Shown piece by piece: positions 34,756-46,590 of a stretch of DNA of 64,000 nucleotides; the stretch's first letter is position 1; every line of letters begins with the position of its first letter. Below the pieces are notes generated by a model. It was not told the DNA's origin and searched no databases. It saw only the letters and a program-made list of their open reading frames with translations. The position numbers and the translations under genes are program-made. The DNA is from Limonium bicolor (Eukaryota; Streptophyta; Magnoliopsida; Caryophyllales; Plumbaginaceae): NCBI GenBank assembly GCA_023374045.1, contig CM041777.1:485561594-485625593 (forward strand), in the 5' to 3' direction.

Positions 34756-37109
34756 GGCTTCAGACCTTTGTTTCTAAATTCTCATTTGACTCCAAACTTC
34801 ACCCCATATACCCTAGTATGTTCTTACCCCATTTGGGCACTTCAAACACACCTTTAGCCTTCCATTAACCTCATTAAACCACTCACCAAAATCCACTTTA
34901 GTCATTATGCATTTTTCTTGTAATAATGCCAACACATGTAATGTTTTTCACTAGGCTTCTAAGTGGTGTTTCATACCTATTATAACCACTATGCCAAAAT
35001 GTTTCCTCACCACTATAACATCATCTCCCAAGCATCTTTCTCCATCTAAAATTCCTTCACACCACCACTTGAAGTTCCTTCACAAGTTTATGCCTCCTTT
35101 TCCCAACTCATTATCTTCTTCCTACTTGTTTACCCATATTTGCCTAAGTCCTAAATACATAAGTATATCCCAAGACACTCATTTGATTCCTAAATCCTCC
35201 ATGATGATGCCTAAGTCATTCTAACTCACAAGAATACCTTAAACTCACTCTTTTTCATCAAAACAACCCCTAAAGTTTCCTAGTCCTTCCTTAGTCATGA
35301 AATCTCCTTAACACATCTTAAACACTTAGGTTCTTCACCAAATTTTGCCATGGATTCTCTAGTATATTGTCACACTTAAACACTTAGTTTTTCTCCATCA
35401 AACAACCATGAACACCTAAATTCTCATTACACCATCTTAACACACATCATACACCAAAACTACACTACATCACAATATAGTGCATAAACTTAAATTGCTT
35501 GGCACTTAGGCCCTTAAATGACTTGGCTCTTAGGCCCTTAAATGCATAAATCTTAAACACTGAATTTCCCACATAATAATCACCTTTAACCTGCAAATAC
35601 ACACAACAAGGCTCCCATTGCAATATAAATTCTCTTATAATTCACCTTGACATTCTTAAACTATCCCTTTTCTCATTTGCTCCTTAGTCACAAGTTCTCA
35701 AATATCATCATTGTTTTTCCTAGGTTTTATTGCCCTTTTCTAATGTAAACTATAAACTAAACTTACTATATATCTAAATCCCATCCCTTAATGCATTAAA
35801 CACCTTAAGGTAAGAAATTTACCTTGTTCTTCTACAAGCTCACAAACTTTCCTCCTTAGGTTTTTCCCTTGCTCAATCTCGGTCACCAAACAATTATCCT
35901 TGCCAATGTTCTAACCAATATCCAATGACTCTAATGAGTGCTAGATAATACATTAACCTTAAGGAACAAACCCTAGGTTAAAATGTGTTTTAAGGTATTA
36001 AGATGATTTTTTTACCTTGGAGTCTTAGAATAGGCTTGGATATGAAGCAAGAAGGACCTCCTCTAGCCCTTGGAGAATAGAAAATAAGCTAGAACAAGGC
36101 ATAAAAATGAAAGCCCATGAGTATGATTTTTTCGGTAATGAAGAAAAATGGTGGAAACTTAGATTTTCTTACATTTTCCTTACCTTAAGAGAATGGAGAA
36201 GCCAATGAACTCCTTAAACTTATATTTCCTCCTCTAATGGCGGTTTGGCTTGGCACCAAAATGAAGCTCCTGAAGTTTTGGAAATATAGAAAGAGAGAGC
36301 TTGAGCTAACTAAGAAGAATATGTATTTTGTTTTGGTTTTGGAGCTAAGATGAGTGAGTTATGGTCAAAGAGAGATGGAGCTAGCATGGGGGTTGTTCTT
36401 CACGTCAAAGAAGAAGAGAGGAGCAGCAAAAATCGGTGAAGAAGATGAAGAATGAAGAAAGGAGGAGAGAGATGACTTAAAAGGTAAGATTTTATTTTTT
36501 AAAAGCAAATAGTAACCTTACTTTATCTCTTCTTCTCTTTTGTTATTTGATCATGTGGTGAATCATCACCTTAAAAACCGGCCACCCCCTTTAATTAAGC
36601 TAGTCATGGTCTTGTTTGACCAACTAACTAAACTTAATTGACTAAAGACTAAACTAGGCACTATTCAGTTACTATTCACAAATTAGTCCACATATTTGTG
36701 AAATTTTTGATTTCCCATTGATTTAGACTTCCTAATGTGATACTAAGTAGTACACAAGTTAATTAGGGAGTAATCATGGGCATTTAGCCACTTAAAACCC
36801 CTTTCTAAGACAATTTTTCAAAAATGTGCTTTAAGAGTCCTTAAAGCACAATTTGTGTTTTAACTTGTTTTTGAGCTTGGTTTTCTTTGGTAATTGATTT
36901 AATATGACCATTAGGATATTAATAAGGTCTAAGAATGATATTTGGGTGCTCACCCAAGTCTCTCCAAGCTTAGAGCACGTTTTTGCTTAAACTGCTCTTA
37001 TGGTGTTTCCTTTGATTTAAATTGTTTCTTAATGTTTCTTAGGCATTAAATAGCCTCCTTATATCCTAGTTTATCATCTAAACACCATATCTGGGTTTGG
37101 GGTATTTCA

Positions 37110-37392
37110 ATTTACCCCCCTTAAATGAACTTTGTCCCCAAAGTTCACATATATGCTTAATCCTTAATCTTAATACTATATCATACATTCACATTCACAC
37201 ACCTCAAGACTCAAAGGTCTTCCACAAGTACAATACATAAGTATTATACATATCTCAACTTACCACCAATGTAACAACTTACATAAACTTACACAACCCA
37301 AACAAACGACAAACATGTTCGTTATTAACTCAAAAGCGAGGAAGCTCTACCCCCCTTAAAAAGGGGTACGCCCCGTACCCTATACAGACGAT
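37110..37392 (-). other. Polypurine tract and 3' untranslated internal sequence of element D
   Basis: In minus orientation ATTTAAGGGGGGTAAAT lies directly before the LTR start, as expected for the plus-strand primer of reverse transcription. A short inverted repeat of GGGTACGGGGCGTACCCC type follows the pol stop, as in B. Confidence 0.85.
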
Positions 37393-38900
37393 CTAGTCGG
37401 TAAACAAAGAAGGGTACTTCGACCTCATCTTATCCTCTAATTCCCACGTGGCCTCTTCGACATCTTGGTTAGACCAGAGAACCTTCACCAGTCGTACTGA
37501 CTTATGGCGAGTGTCCCTAGTCTTACTATCCTACATCCTCTGAGGAATCTCCACTGATCTCATATTCGGTTCTAAATTCAACCTCTCAGGCTCTAACACA
37601 TGGGAGGGGTGGTGCATGTATTTCTTAAGCTGTGAAACATGAAAAACATCATGCACTTTACCCAGCTCAGCAGGTACATTCAACCTGTAAGCAACTGGGC
37701 CCACCCGCTCCGTAATCTCATAAGGACCAACAAACTTCAGACTCAATTTGCCCTTCTGCCCAAATCTGAATACACCCTTCATCGGTGAAACTCACAGAAA
37801 TACCCGGTCGCCAACTGCGAACTCTAGGTCTCGCCGTCGAACATCAGCATACGACTTCTGCCTATCTTGAGCAACTTTCATATTCTCTCTGATTTGCTGA
37901 ACTTCAGCCTGAACTTGTTCTAAGTATTCTGGTCCTATAATGACCGTCTCACTCGACTCATCCCAGCAGAGCGGTGTACGACATGGTCTACCGTACAACG
38001 CTTGAAAAGGCGCCATCTTGATCGAAGCGTGATAGCTATTATTGTATGAGAACTCGATCAGATGTAACTTGTCAATCCAACTGCCCTGGAAGTCTAAGGC
38101 ACATGCCCTCAGCATGTCCTCGAGTGTCTGAATCGTACGCTCAGTCTGATCATCTGTCTGAGGATGGAACGCGGTACTCAGCTTCAGTTCTGTACCCAAC
38201 GCTTCTCTGGTAGCTCTCTAGTACCTCGAAAGGAATCTGGTATCTCTATCTGACACTATGGTCTTCGGTATCCCGTGATGTCTCATAATTTCCTTCTCAA
38301 ATAACTCAGCTAATTTTGTTACCTTCCAAGTATCCTTCATCGGTATGAATCGGGCTACTTTGGTAAGGCGATCCACCACCACCCATATCATGTTGAGACC
38401 TCCCCTAGCAGGTGGAAGTCCAACTACGAAGTCCATGGAGATATCATGAAACTTCCACTCCGGAACTGGCATTGACTCTACCATTCCGCCCGGTCGTCGG
38501 TGCTCGAATTTCACCTTCTGGCACGTGAGACACCTCAAGACGAACTCGGTAACATCTGCCTTCATCCCCGACCACCAGAAGTATCTCTTCATGTCTTTAT
38601 ACATCTTAGAGGCTCCCGGATGGATGGAAACTGAAGAACAGTGAGATTCTCTAAGTATACGGTCTTTCAGATCCGTGTTGCCCCGTGGTATGCATAACCT
38701 GCCCTTAAGTCTGATCAGATCATCATCATGAAGTCTGAAGTCGTATTTCTGACTCTCAAAGGTACCATCTGTCAGCTTCTGTCTGACCTCCCTCATATAC
38801 TCATCTGTCCTCTGAGCCTCTCGCACCTCATCAACCAAGCTGGAGAAAGAGACTAGTGAATGGAGTGAGTGTGCTCGACGGCTCAAGGCGTCCGCTACAA
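37393..38900 (-). pseudogene. pol: Integrase and chromodomain parts of pol, element D
   Basis: Minus-strand integrase with an intact HHCC segment (ESHCSSVSIHPGASK and [12 protein letters not shown]), core motifs [22 protein letters not shown] and [17 protein letters not shown], then [16 protein letters not shown] stop lies just after SRY (38,218), another at about 37,790, and another at the start of the chromodomain (QRM, 37,531). WELE-like chromodomain text and the stop at 37,393-37,395 follow. It is less damaged than B but not continuous. Confidence 0.92.
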
Positions 38901-40164
38901 CATTGGCCTTCCCTTCTTTGTATTGGAGGTCAATGTCATAGTCTTTTTAAAACTCTAACCATCTCCTCTGTCGAAGATTCAACTCCTTCTGAGTGAATAT
39001 ATATTTCAAGCTCTTATGGTCGGTGTAGATCGTCACACTAACCCCGTACAAATAGTGGCGCCATATCTTCAAAGCGAAGACTACAGCTCCCAGCTCTAAG
39101 TCATGTATGGGGTAGTTCTCCTCATGTTTCTTCAACTGGTGTGAGGCATATGCCACCACCTTGCCATGTTGCATAAGCACGCAGCCCAGCCCTCTGCCGG
39201 ATGCGTCACAATAAACCTCAAAGCCCTCCATACCGTTGGAATGGTCAGAACCGGTGCAGTGGTCAGTGAGTCCTTCAAACTCTGAAACGATAACTCACAA
39301 TCATCCGTCCAAACGAACGGTCCATCTTTCTTCATCAGACTGGTCATCGACTTCACGACCTTGCTGAAATCCTTAACAAACCTCCGGTAGTAACCCTCCA
39401 AACCAAGAAAGCTCCAAATGTCGGTAACTGTCTTAGGTCTCGGCCAGGTGCGTACAACATCACTCTTAGCTGGATCCACCGCGATCCCAGCATCTAAGAT
39501 GACATGACCCAAGAAAGAGACCTGGTCAAGCCAAAACTCACACTTGGAGAACTTAGCATATAGCTGGTTCTCCCTCAGTACCTCTAACACCTTCCTCAAA
39601 TGTTCCTCATGCTCAGCTCTTGATTTTGAATATATCAGAATGTCGTCGATGAATACCACAACCGAATTGTCCAGCTGCTCCCGGAACAAGCGGTTCATCA
39701 GATCCATAAATGTCGCGGGTGCGTTCGACAAACCGAATGGCATCACTGTAAACTCATAGTGGCCGTATCGTGTCCGGAATGCCGTCTTCTCAATATCTCC
39801 CTCCTTAATGGCTATCTGATGGTACCCCAATATGAGATCAATCTTCGAAAACACAGATGCTCCCTTTAACTGATCGAACAGATCATCAATGCGGGGTAGT
39901 GGATACTTATTCTTCACAGTTACTGCATTCAACTCCCTGTAGTCGATGCAGAGGCGGAGACTACCATCTTTCTTCTTCATGAAGAGAACTAGCGCTCCCC
40001 ATGGTGATACACTTGGTCTAATAAATCCCTTATCTAACAAGTCTTTCAACTGATCCTTTAACTCATTCATTTGTGCCGGAGCCATACGATATGGTGCCTT
40101 GGCTATCGGTCCGGTTCCTAGTAGCAGCTCGATGGTGAACTCTACCTCCCGAGTGGGTGGCATG
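38901..40164 (-). pseudogene. pol: Reverse transcriptase and RNase H parts of pol, element D
   Basis: A minus-strand frame of 343 codons (40,163 to 39,132) covers almost the whole reverse transcriptase: [38 protein letters not shown] and the catalytic [10 protein letters not shown] shift at about 39,232 leads to RNase H ([32 protein letters not shown]). The reading is cut off upstream at the insertion of element E (40,165). The protease lies on the far side of E at 47,457-48,042. Confidence 0.94.
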
Positions 40165-40419
40165 TGATAAGTCAGGAATTTGTCTAAGTTTACTAGACTA
40201 ATTCATGCTTAATTTTCTACATTATGACATTTACTTCCCTCTGTAATGCTTTATTTACTCTTTATTGTTATATTTGTCTCCAATGATTGATTTCATATGT
40301 TTTTAGGATAAAATGCTCAACAAAGTGCTTAAATGAAGATTTTAGAGGTTGGAGCAACATGGGGAGTCAAACCAGAGTCAAAGGCAGATTTTCATTGACC
40401 ACTGCTATGTTTTATTGAG

Positions 40420-40599
40420 GGTCCGGGTTTGGAGCTGGGTTTATAAACCCGGACCATCTCATCGTAGAGTCTTCTGCCTAGTTTCAGACGTGGTCCGGGT
40501 TTGCGTACTTGTTTGCAAACCCGGACCATCCTTGAGCGTAACCTTCTGCCGAGTTTTAGTGGTGGTCCGGGTTTGCGTCCTACTTTGCAAACCCGGACC
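40420..40599. repeat. Array of three inverted repeats (GGTCCGGGTTTGC...) in 5' LTR E
   Basis: Three 36 bp units at 40,420-40,455, 40,492-40,527 and 40,564-40,599 are spaced exactly 72 bp. Units two and three have a perfect 13 bp stem (GGTCCGGGTTTGC with GCAAACCCGGACC) and a 10-base loop. Unit one has an 11 bp stem and a 14-base loop. Confidence 0.9.
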
Positions 40600-40721
40600 A
40601 ATATAAGCGAAGCGCCAGAGAGTAGTTTCGGAAATAACGGAACCGGTGTTTATTTTTAATACCTGTTATTATATCGTAATCCGATGCTTAATTAGATAGA
40701 TTAAAGATAGATTTATGTTAT

Positions 40722-40730
40722 TATAAAAGG
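40722..40730 (+). promoter_or_regulatory. TATA box in 5' LTR E
   Basis: TATAAAAGG is a strong core promoter match in the LTR, about 120 bases after the inverted-repeat array. Transcription probably starts around 40,755. The same motif is at 46,583 in the 3' LTR. Confidence 0.6.
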
Positions 40731-41625
40731 AGGAGTTTGGCCAACCTGAGAGATACACTTATAGAGACCACAATTAGTCACGATACAACACAGAGAGAAT
40801 TAGCTTATTGGAGAGAGTTCTGATTGGGAGTTTGGAGCAGAGCACAGAGAGGAGTTCATCACGGAGACTTCACCAGAAGTCTCAGAACAGAGTTTCTTCT
40901 TGTTCTTTATTACTATTGTGCTTATTGTAAACATGTCAATGGCTGAGTAGTTCCTTTAGATTTCGGTTTGCTATGTATCCCTAAATTGACTATTCCTGTT
41001 CCTTTGTGATTTAATGCAATTTGATTGAGTAAAGTTATTTTCCTTGCTTAATTTCTATAATCTTTATAATTTGGCCAATTATAAGGATTAGTATTTTGTT
41101 AGCTTATATGTGACGATTGCGGTTTTCAATTGAATACAGGAAAATAACCGGTTAGTTTAGAGATGGTAATTCCTCTAAATTGCTAATTGACCAATAAACT
41201 AGATTGTTCTTAAGGCGGTTAGTAAACAATGGGTTTGTAACGAGAGTTAAAATTCAGTCTTTGCTAACTAGTATTTGCTAAGGGAGACCGGAGGTAAATT
41301 ATCTTTGTTCTAGGGTTTTACTCAGAATTGTCTTATAAATCACTTAGGATAGGAATCACAGATTTAGGGTGCAGTAGTAAACCGGGATCTCCTTTCCAAA
41401 TCAGTTTCACAACATTTATTTTCCTGCTTGTTATTGTTTGCATTCTGTTTACAGTTTCTAATTATCATCAAATCAAACCCCAATTTCCTGTTTTAATTTG
41501 TCATTAATAAAGATTTAAACTAGACACATCGCCTCCTCTGGTTCGATACTTAGGGAATTCTCTCTATTAAAACTTGCTAGAATTGACCGGTACACTTGCC
41601 GTTAGGTTTTATCCCAACAAGTTTT

Positions 41626-41643
41626 TGGTGCCGTTGCCGGGGA
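41626..41643 (+). other. Primer-binding site of element E (Asp tRNA)
   Basis: TGGTGCCGTTGCCGGGGA matches the complement of the plant Asp-tRNA 3' end with one mismatch (GTG for GCG). Asp-tRNA priming is usual in Athila elements. Confidence 0.85.
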
Positions 41644-41783
41644 GGCACGGTTATTTAGTTTAGTCTTTATTTTGTTTATTTTTATTTCCTGTTATTTATT
41701 TTCATTTATTTTGTTTAGTTAATCTGATTTTTGCTGTTCTTTTAATTTACGCTATTTAGCTTCAGTTCACTAACTCTCGGTTT

Positions 41784-43440
41784 ATGGTTAAAACCCGTTC
41801 TGCAGGAGAACCGGAGTTCGAACTCAATCTTGAGATCGAGAGGTTTGCGAGACAGCTTCGAAAAGACTTGAACCTGGATCCACCAGTTGAGGAGGGGGTG
41901 CTCGAACCACCTGTTATTGAAGAGGGTCCAGAAGTTCAACCATCGTGAACATGGCGAATAACAAGAGGCAGATGAGGGACTACACCCGCCCAAGTGTTGA
42001 GGGTTGGTGTCGCCAATTGTGATTCCTGTACTACCAGCAGGAGTGCAGTGGCAGTTCAAGACTCACTATGTGACCATGGTGATGAACGCGCCTCAGTTCA
42101 GCGGGACGGTCACTAAAGATCCGAATGTTCATCTCACTACATTCCTGAGGTTGGTAGGAGCGTGTTCGACACCAGCTTCGCATGAGGTGGCCCGGCTCAC
42201 TTTGTTTCCATTCTCTCTGAGGGATAGAGCGGCTGAATGGTTAAACTCACTGACGCCTGACAGTATCACTACTTGGGGAGAGCTGGCTAATGCATTCTTG
42301 GCAAAGTACTTCCCACCCTCTCGGATGCTGACCATGAGAGGAGAAATTACAAACTTTAAACAGTTCGCCGGTGAGTCCTTGTCTGAAGCTTGGGAGCGTT
42401 TTAAGGGGATAGTAAGGAAGGTACCACATCACAGACTAGGTGAAGAGGTTATACTGCAGTCCTTTTACAAGGATTTGGATCTGTCTAGCCGGTTGTTGGT
42501 TGACACTTGTGCTGGAGGTAGTTTGATGGAGCTGCCCATTACACGGATTAAAGAGCTGCTAGAGACTATTACTACAGCAGCTAATCAGTGGGGAGGTACA
42601 AGAGCCGGAGAAGCTGCACCGAAGAAACCAGCTGGGGTTTATGAAGTAGATTCAAACACTTTCTTGGCTCCCAAGATAGAAGCAATGTCGAAGCAGTTTG
42701 AGCGTATTTGTGCAGTTATAAATCCTCAGTCCAGTGCCAGTGTTCTCCACCACAAGAAGAGGCAGCGAACTATGTTGGTAACAGACCGGGTAATTATTTT
42801 GGGAACCAAGGAAATCCGGGTTATCAAGTCAGCAGCAAACCGTTACCACCAACTGGTGGTAACAAAATTACAATCAGAGGCCCCAGCAGCAGTACAATCC
42901 TTCCTATCAGAAGCAGCCACTGCAGAATCAGCAAGCACAGAATTCGGGGCTGGAGCTGCTTCTAGTATGGATGAAGTTCTGGCCAGGATGAATGATTTCA
43001 TCTCGGTTAGCACGAAGAAGTTCAATGAGCTAGAAGCTTTCAATCAGGAGCAGAGGACTTTCAACGCTGATCAAAGGACATTCAACAGGAACATCGAGAC
43101 TCAGCTATCTCAGATATCTCAGCAGCTAGTTCAGCGTCCTTTGGGTTCTTTGCCTAGTCAGTCAGAGCAGAATCCAAGAGAGCATGCCAAAGCTGTTTTT
43201 GTTGTGGAAGATGATGCTCCACTTGTTGCTGTCATTCAGCCGTTCGAAAAGAGGTTGAGGACTCTAGTAAAGCTTTTGAAGCACCCAAGGAGAAGGAGTC
43301 TCCTGAAACTCAACCTTCTTACTCTTCTGTTTCTAATCGTAAATTTGAAAAACCTATTCCTTTTCCTGACAGGTTAAAGAAAAGGGACCTCGATGAACAG
43401 CTTGGAAAATTTCTTAACATTTTTAAGAAATCAACTAAGG
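41784..43440 (+). pseudogene. gag: gag of element E
   Basis: The ATG at 41,784 starts MVKTRSAGEPEFELNLEIER. A stop at about 41,947 and a shift near 42,000 precede a long frame (42,004-43,377). This has the Athila Gag core DPNVHLTTFLRL, LFPFSLRDRAAEWLNSL, FLAKYFPPSRM and VDTCAGGSLMELP. The zinc-binding and NYVGNRPGNY segment is in another frame near 42,720-42,830, so two shifts bracket it. A coiled-coil-like QEQRTFNADQRTFNRN stretch follows, then RPLGSLPSQSEQNPRE. Gag here would form the particle. The breaks imply a dead copy or indel errors. Confidence 0.88.
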
Positions 43441-43442
43441 AT

Positions 43443-44399
43443 ATGCCTTTTTCTGAAGTGCTTAAGTTTATGCCAAATTATGCTAAGCTAGTAGATGACA
43501 TCTTGGCTAAAAAATCTTCTTTGCAGGAAAAGGAAACAGTGAAGAAGGTAACTACTAGGAGCGGTAAAGGTAAAACTAATGAGCTTGAGGTGGTGAATAT
43601 AGAGGAACCGGTGCTAGAGAATGAGCGTAATTGCAAAACCACCCAATCTCCGCCACCTACACCGCCTGCAGTTGACGTTTCTCCTCCAGTTCCCTTCCCA
43701 AGCAGAACCAAGCGTTTCAAGGAGGATAGTGAGTTTGATAAGTTTCTTACTTTACTTCGTCAACTATCTGTTGATATTCCTTTTGTTGAATTAGTTGCGA
43801 AGGTGCCTAACTATGCCAAGTATTTAAGGAAGCTTTTATCTAATAAGGAAAAGTTAGTTGAGACAGGGACTATTCAGCTTACAGGAACTTGTTCAGCGAT
43901 CATACAAAAGCGTCAACCAGAAAAATGCAAAGATCCTGGAAGTTTCACAATTCCTTGCAGAGTAGGAGACATTGATTTTGACCACTGTCTTGCTGATTTG
44001 GGAGCATCAATCAGTCTCATGCCATACACTATTTTTGAAAAGCTTGGGATTGGGGACTTACAGCCTACACGAATGACGCTTCAGCTAGCAGATCGCTCAA
44101 TGGTTTATCCTTGTGGAATCGCTAAGGATGTGATGGTTAAGGTGGAGCATCTGTACTTTCCTTGCGATTTTGTCGTACTCGACATGGCTGCAGATCCAAC
44201 AGTTCCTATCATCCTTGGAAGATCCTTCCTAGCAACAGCTGATGCTCGAATCGAAGTTGCTCACGGTACGATCACTTTGAATGCAGAAGGTGAGCAACTA
44301 CTATTTTATGCTGGTAGGTCTTCAAAACAAGTTTTGGAAGCATCTCGAACTTCTTGTCGCTGGGACCCCAAGACAGCTCAATCCTCTGGAGTCTCTTGA
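43443..44399 (+). CDS. Gag-linker and aspartic protease of element E
   Basis: An open frame of 318 codons. Residues 1-30 (MPFSEVLKFMPNYAKLVDDI) are the usual Athila linker. A second similar block follows at residues 100-140 (IPFVELVAKVPNYAKYLRKL), so the linker repeat seems duplicated. The protease has KDPGSFTIPCRVG, the catalytic ADLGAS, LQLADRSMVYPCG and VPIILGRSFLATA, near residues 160-290. It ends at TGA 44,397-44,399. No reverse transcriptase follows. This is the best preserved reading frame of the window. Confidence 0.9.
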   Translation: MPFSEVLKFMPNYAKLVDDILAKKSSLQEKETVKKVTTRSGKGKTNELEVVNIEEPVLENERNCKTTQSPPPTPPAVDVSPPVPFPSRTKRFKEDSEFDKFLTLLRQLSVDIPFVELVAKVPNYAKYLRKLLSNKEKLVETGTIQLTGTCSAIIQKRQPEKCKDPGSFTIPCRVGDIDFDHCLADLGASISLMPYTIFEKLGIGDLQPTRMTLQLADRSMVYPCGIAKDVMVKVEHLYFPCDFVVLDMAADPTVPIILGRSFLATADARIEVAHGTITLNAEGEQLLFYAGRSSKQVLEASRTSCRWDPKTAQSSGVS

Positions 44400-46025
44400 G
44401 AGAATGAGGCACGGTCTAGCCAAAGACCGAAAAGACGGGCGGCTGGCTGGGAGACAACCCAGTTTTGTGAGTTTTATTATTTTCGTTTTTGTTTATTCTC
44501 GTAAGTTTTATTGTTTTTCATTCTTTATTTTGGGCTAATGAGTTTGTTAGACATGTTCTGTTTAGTTTTTCTTGGGTTTGAAGGTGAATTCAGGAGTTTG
44601 GAGGGACATCAGTTACCAAATTGAGTTTCTGGCCACTTTTGAGGGTGGTCCGGGTTTGGAGCTTGGTTTTAAACCCGGACCGTATGTTTGGCGAAGCTAC
44701 TGGGATGTTTTATGGGTGGTCCGGGTTCAGGGGCGAGTTTGCAAACCCGGACCTGGCTGGCGCGCTACATACTGACCACTTTTGGCGTGGTCCGGGTTAG
44801 AGAATTAGGTTGCAAACCCGGACCGCACAAGCGCAATACTTACAGGTCTGCTTTTGCTGCGTGTGAGGTATGAGGGAACCGAAGAGGAAACTCTGTTGAA
44901 TTTTCTGCAGAATTCAACACCCCGCTGTTCTACATAAGTGTGAGGACGTTGTCCTCACCATACTCCAGGGGCGTGATTTTCTAACTTCTTTTATTCTTCA
45001 ACCGTTGTTTTTCTGCGAATTTGTGTTTTCCTTCCGTCTTAATCATTTTCATGAAGCAATGAGGACATTGCTTATTTTTAAGTGTGAGGAAGGGAAATTA
45101 CACATGCTCATGCTCAATTACATTCGAATGTGCTAATTTTGAACATTTTATTAAGGCTATCACTCCATTTTCACTATATTTTTGTTGGCCCTCAAAAATA
45201 TTTTGGTTGCATAACATACCTGAGTCTTATTCAGTGGTTGGATAAGTTGGTTTGGAACACCGCACGAGTAGCACTAGTTTTTGTGAGATCGAAGCTGGAA
45301 AACAGTTGTGGGAATTCTGGTTGCACTGCTTGTATGTACAGTTTTGATTAATGCTTGTCTATTTCTTCACTAAAAAGTTAAGCCTATTAGTATAACTATT
45401 TGTCTTTGATTTCACTTGGGGACTTTGGGAATGATTATTGAATGAAAGGAAGGAAGGACAAAGGCAAGGTACTCCTCTAATCGAACTTTTAACCCAGGAA
45501 ACAGGCCTCGCCCATTTGGTAATTAAGTCCTTGGGGTGCCTCATCACCCATCTACCTAAGGTCATCTGATCTGGGATAGAAGACCCAACACCGCTACATG
45601 AATGGAGAGAAAAGTCTGAGGGATATAAAAGAGAAAGTTAATGCTTGTTTAGAAAGTTGAAGAAATTTGTTAATTTCAAATGCAAATGCAAAGTCTTTTT
45701 GATTATGAGTACGTGGTGATGAAAGGTAATATGGAATAAGATATTACTTCTCACCCCTTGTCGTCCATGGATAGTGGAAAGTTAATTGGAAAGTAGTCCC
45801 TGAGTGAAATTGGAGTCAGTGGTTTTACTATGTGTCTTAAGCCTTTGCAAAATACTTCTCAGTTCACTGTTTATGAAAAGCTGCAAGTGTGGATCATTGT
45901 TTTCTATAACTGCTTTTCATGTTTAGATCTCCTTGTGCACAGTTCTAAACTGACGACTCCCTTCTGTAAGATTTCAGTATGTTTCTATTTGCTTGAGGGC
46001 AAGCAAAGATTAAGTGTGAGGAAGT
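44400..46025 (+). other. 3' internal region of element E without pol
   Basis: The 1.6 kb after protease carries no polymerase or integrase sequence. It starts with a CGGCTGGCTGGGAGACAACC phrase of a kind common downstream of gag-protease in these elements. It contains the array at 44,647-44,824 and ends in a purine-rich AAGTGTGAGGAAGT before the 3' LTR, the likely polypurine tract. Short frames show no domain. Confidence 0.75.
44647..44824. repeat. Second array of three inverted repeats (GGTCCGGGTT...) inside element E
   Basis: Units lie at 44,647-44,681, 44,718-44,753 and 44,789-44,824, each 71 bp apart. The arms match those of the LTR array, but loops and spacers differ. The array is thus present three times in this one element. 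Confidence 0.88.
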
Positions 46026-46279
46026 TGATAAGTCAGGAATTTGTCTAAGTTTACTAGACTAATTCATGCTTAATTTTCTACATTATGACATTAACTTCCC
46101 TCCGTAATGCTTTATTTACTCTTTATTGTTATATTTGTCTCCAATGATTGATTTCATATGTTTTCAGGATAAAATGCTCAACAAAGTGCTTAAATGAAGA
46201 TTTTAGAGGTTGGAGCAACATGGGAGTCAAACCAGAGTCAAAGGCAGATTTTCATTGACCACTGCTATGTTTTATTGAG

Positions 46280-46459
46280 GGTCCGGGTTTGGAGCTGGGT
46301 TTATAAACCCGGACCATCTCATCGTAGAGTCTTCTGCCTAGTTTCAGACGTGGTCCGGGTTTGCGTACTTGTTTGCAAACCCGGACCATCCTTGAGCGTA
46401 ACCTTCTGCCGAGTTTTAGTGGTGGTCCGGGTTTGCGTCCTACTTTGCAAACCCGGACC
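46280..46459. repeat. Array of three inverted repeats in 3' LTR E
   Basis: The units at 46,280-46,315, 46,352-46,387 and 46,424-46,459 repeat the 5' LTR array, again spaced 72 bp. Confidence 0.9.
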
Positions 46460-46582
46460 AATATAAGCGAAGCGCCAGAGAGTAGTTTCGGAAATAACGG
46501 AACCGGTGTTTATCTTTAATACCTATTATTATATCGTTTATCCGATGCTTAATTAGATAGATTAAAGATAGATTTCTGTTAT

Positions 46583-46590
46583 TATAAAAG
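46583..46590 (+). promoter_or_regulatory. TATA box in 3' LTR E
   Basis: TATAAAAG matches the 5' LTR copy. It could drive transcription out of the element into the minus-strand-coded D, in antisense. Confidence 0.5.

Larger units (their letters stand above)
32779..37109 (-). repeat. 3' LTR of element D
   Basis: In minus orientation it starts TGAAATACCCCAAACCC after the polypurine tract and ends GGGTGTTACA. It matches 50,579-54,905 throughout with scattered changes. It has the hairpin module at 33,111-33,162 and a six-unit inverted-repeat array, but lacks the U5 stem-loop found in A, B, C and F. Small frames in it (for example 33,557 and 34,991) recur in the other LTR only because the whole LTR does. 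Confidence 0.95.
40165..41619 (+). repeat. 5' LTR of element E
   Basis: It starts TGATAAGTCAGG and ends ATCCCAACA, with the primer site seven bases on. It matches 46,026-47,456 with few differences. A three-unit inverted-repeat array (40,420-40,599) lies upstream of a TATA box (40,722). Confidence 0.92.

Noticed and set aside
34416..34857. Overlapping frames with repeated GPT/RSV or DRP motifs in LTR D
   Set aside because: They are translations of the inverted-repeat array in several frames and both strands.
40349..40606. An 85-codon frame rich in CKPGP repeats, repeated at 46,194-46,466
   Set aside because: It reads through the hairpin array of LTR E. The repeated motif is the stem sequence itself.
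42129..42335. Minus-strand frames within gag of element E
   Set aside because: Shadows of the plus-strand Gag frame.
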